The translations under genes were made by a program, and so were the position numbers. A stretch of DNA of 64,000 nucleotides, from NCBI RefSeq assembly GCF_023571765.1, contig NZ_JAMJXC010000013.1:98865-162864 (forward strand), read 5' to 3'. The notes under the pieces are model-generated. The model did no database searches, was not told the DNA's origin, and was given only the letters and a program-made list of their open reading frames with translations. The DNA comes from Xanthobacter aminoxidans (GTDB lineage: Bacteria; Pseudomonadota; Alphaproteobacteria; Rhizobiales; Xanthobacteraceae). Below are positions 63,286 to 64,000 of the stretch, in pieces; position 1 is the stretch's first letter; every line of letters starts with the position of its first letter.

Positions 63286-63542
63286 GGCGTTGCTCCCTCC
63301 ACAGGCTTGCCGAGGAAGCGGAGGCGGTTCGCCTCCCACAGCGCGGCGCAGCGCGGATCGATGGGATCGGCCTGCTCCAGCGTGGCGCAGCTCTTGAGGT
63401 CGGCTGAGGAGACGCTTCCTGCCGGCACGCTGGTTGAGACGACCGGCTCCACCTGCCGGCCAGAGGCCATCGCCAGAGCCGCGATCACCGACCCGACCAG
63501 CCCGGCGACAACAAGGGTTCCGAGCGCGGTGCCCTGATCCAT
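63282..63542 (-). CDS. trbK: Putative entry exclusion protein TrbK (trbK-alt type)
   Basis: An 86-residue protein with an N-terminal membrane segment (ALGTLVVAGLVGSVIAALAM) and a short periplasmic domain with two cysteines (LKSCATLEQADPIDPRCAAL), as in TrbK-alt. TrbK blocks entry of a second copy of the element. It lies between trbJ and trbL, the standard position. Confidence 0.85.
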   Translation of the reverse strand: MDQGTALGTLVVAGLVGSVIAALAMASGRQVEPVVSTSVPAGSVSSADLKSCATLEQADPIDPRCAALWEANRLRFLGKPVEGATP

Positions 63543-63551
63543 GGCCGCCCC

Positions 63552-64000
63552 TCAGTTGCCACGGAACATGGTGACAGCGGAGGGCTGATAGCTCGACGGG
63601 GTCGAGAAGCGCCGATAGCGCTCCTGTCCCTCAGACACCGCCGTCGCCCGTTCGGCTTCGGACAGCGCCTGCGCCCGTCCATTGGCGGCCACCACGGCGG
63701 TGAGGTCGGAGAGCTGCTGGGCCTGGAGCGCCTGGAGCTGGTTCCCGGCCTGCATGGCCTGCAGCGCGCCGGTCGCCGCCTGGCTCTGCCCGACCAGCGT
63801 TGAGGCCTGCGTGCGGCCGGTGTCGAGATTGCCGACGACGCCCGCCTGTATCCGCAGCGCATCCTGAAGGCCTGCGACCGTGGTCTCCCAGCGGGTCCTG
63901 GCGTGGGTGACGAGGGCGGCATCCGAACTGCTCAGGGAGACCGAGCCATACTGGCCCTGGAACGCCCGGTCGATGGCGCCGACGTCATAGGCGATCTTCT
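63552..64000 (-). CDS. trbJ: Conjugal transfer protein TrbJ (5' end cut by window edge)
   Basis: About 148 C-terminal codons are present. IAYDVGAIDRAFQGQYG, ARTRWETTVAGLQDALRIQA and the Gln/Ala-rich coiled-coil AMQAGNQLQALQAQQLSDLT are typical of TrbJ (VirB5-like pilus-tip or assembly protein). The gene continues beyond the window, where trbE, trbD, trbC and trbB are expected. Confidence 0.9.
   Translation of the reverse strand, partial: KIAYDVGAIDRAFQGQYGSVSLSSSDAALVTHARTRWETTVAGLQDALRIQAGVVGNLDTGRTQASTLVGQSQAATGALQAMQAGNQLQALQAQQLSDLTAVVAANGRAQALSEAERATAVSEGQERYRRFSTPSSYQPSAVTMFRGN

Overview
High-GC alphaproteobacterial DNA, most likely from the order Hyphomicrobiales (Rhizobiales) and possibly a Xanthobacteraceae relative. 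The evidence is the gene order (ubiquinol-cytochrome c chaperone, DUF177, plsX; cobS beside DUF1289), a rhizobial-type palindromic repeat at 5771-5831, and a Trb-type conjugation module of the kind carried by rhizobial integrative elements. The genus is inference.

1-10 kb holds housekeeping and cofactor genes: plsX (cut by the window edge), DUF177/YceD, cytochrome bc1 chaperone, bamE, cobS, DUF1289, a membrane-anchored aspartic protease, a CDF-like protein lacking metal ligands, an aldo/keto reductase, DUF983, an orphan CbiM-type permease behind a cobalamin riboswitch, and a copper-chaperone pair (PCuAC and a DUF2946-like protein). 10.1-20.2 kb is one giant gene for a glycine-rich autotransporter of about 3,370 residues, with some 37 copies of a QS[IV]GGGGG-centred repeat.

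20.4-21.2 kb is a scar of gene fragments: a truncated TIGR03084-family gene, an IS3-type transposase sliver and a piece of a flavin monooxygenase. 21.2-40 kb is a large organosulfur-type scavenging region in three transcription units around two divergent AT-rich promoters. It has three LLM flavin monooxygenases, two DszC/SfnB-like acyl-CoA-dehydrogenase-fold oxidoreductases, two nitroreductase-fold proteins, a MetQ-like binding protein, a complete Dpp-type ABC importer, a TauD-like dioxygenase, DUF3088 and two aldo/keto reductases. A plausible division of labour is import, flavin-dependent or 2-oxoglutarate-dependent C-S cleavage, and aldehyde reduction.

40-43.4 kb carries a CWC protein and metE, which is preceded by a cobalamin riboswitch and, just upstream, a perfect 9-bp palindrome resembling SahR-type operators. 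44-52 kb is an acetate/propionate block: a ScfR/RamB-type regulator divergent from aceA, then a small unknown protein, a hotdog thioesterase, prpD, prpC and prpB. 52-57.7 kb is a vitamin B12 uptake operon (cobalamin riboswitch, btuB, btuF, btuC, btuD and an uncharacterised fifth gene). From about 57.8 kb to the right edge lies a conjugative-element module: lysR, then on the minus strand DUF2274, trbI, trbG, trbF, trbL, trbK and the end of trbJ.

The unifying theme is B12, methionine and sulfur: three cobalamin riboswitches control a metal/B12 permease, the B12-independent methionine synthase and B12 uptake.
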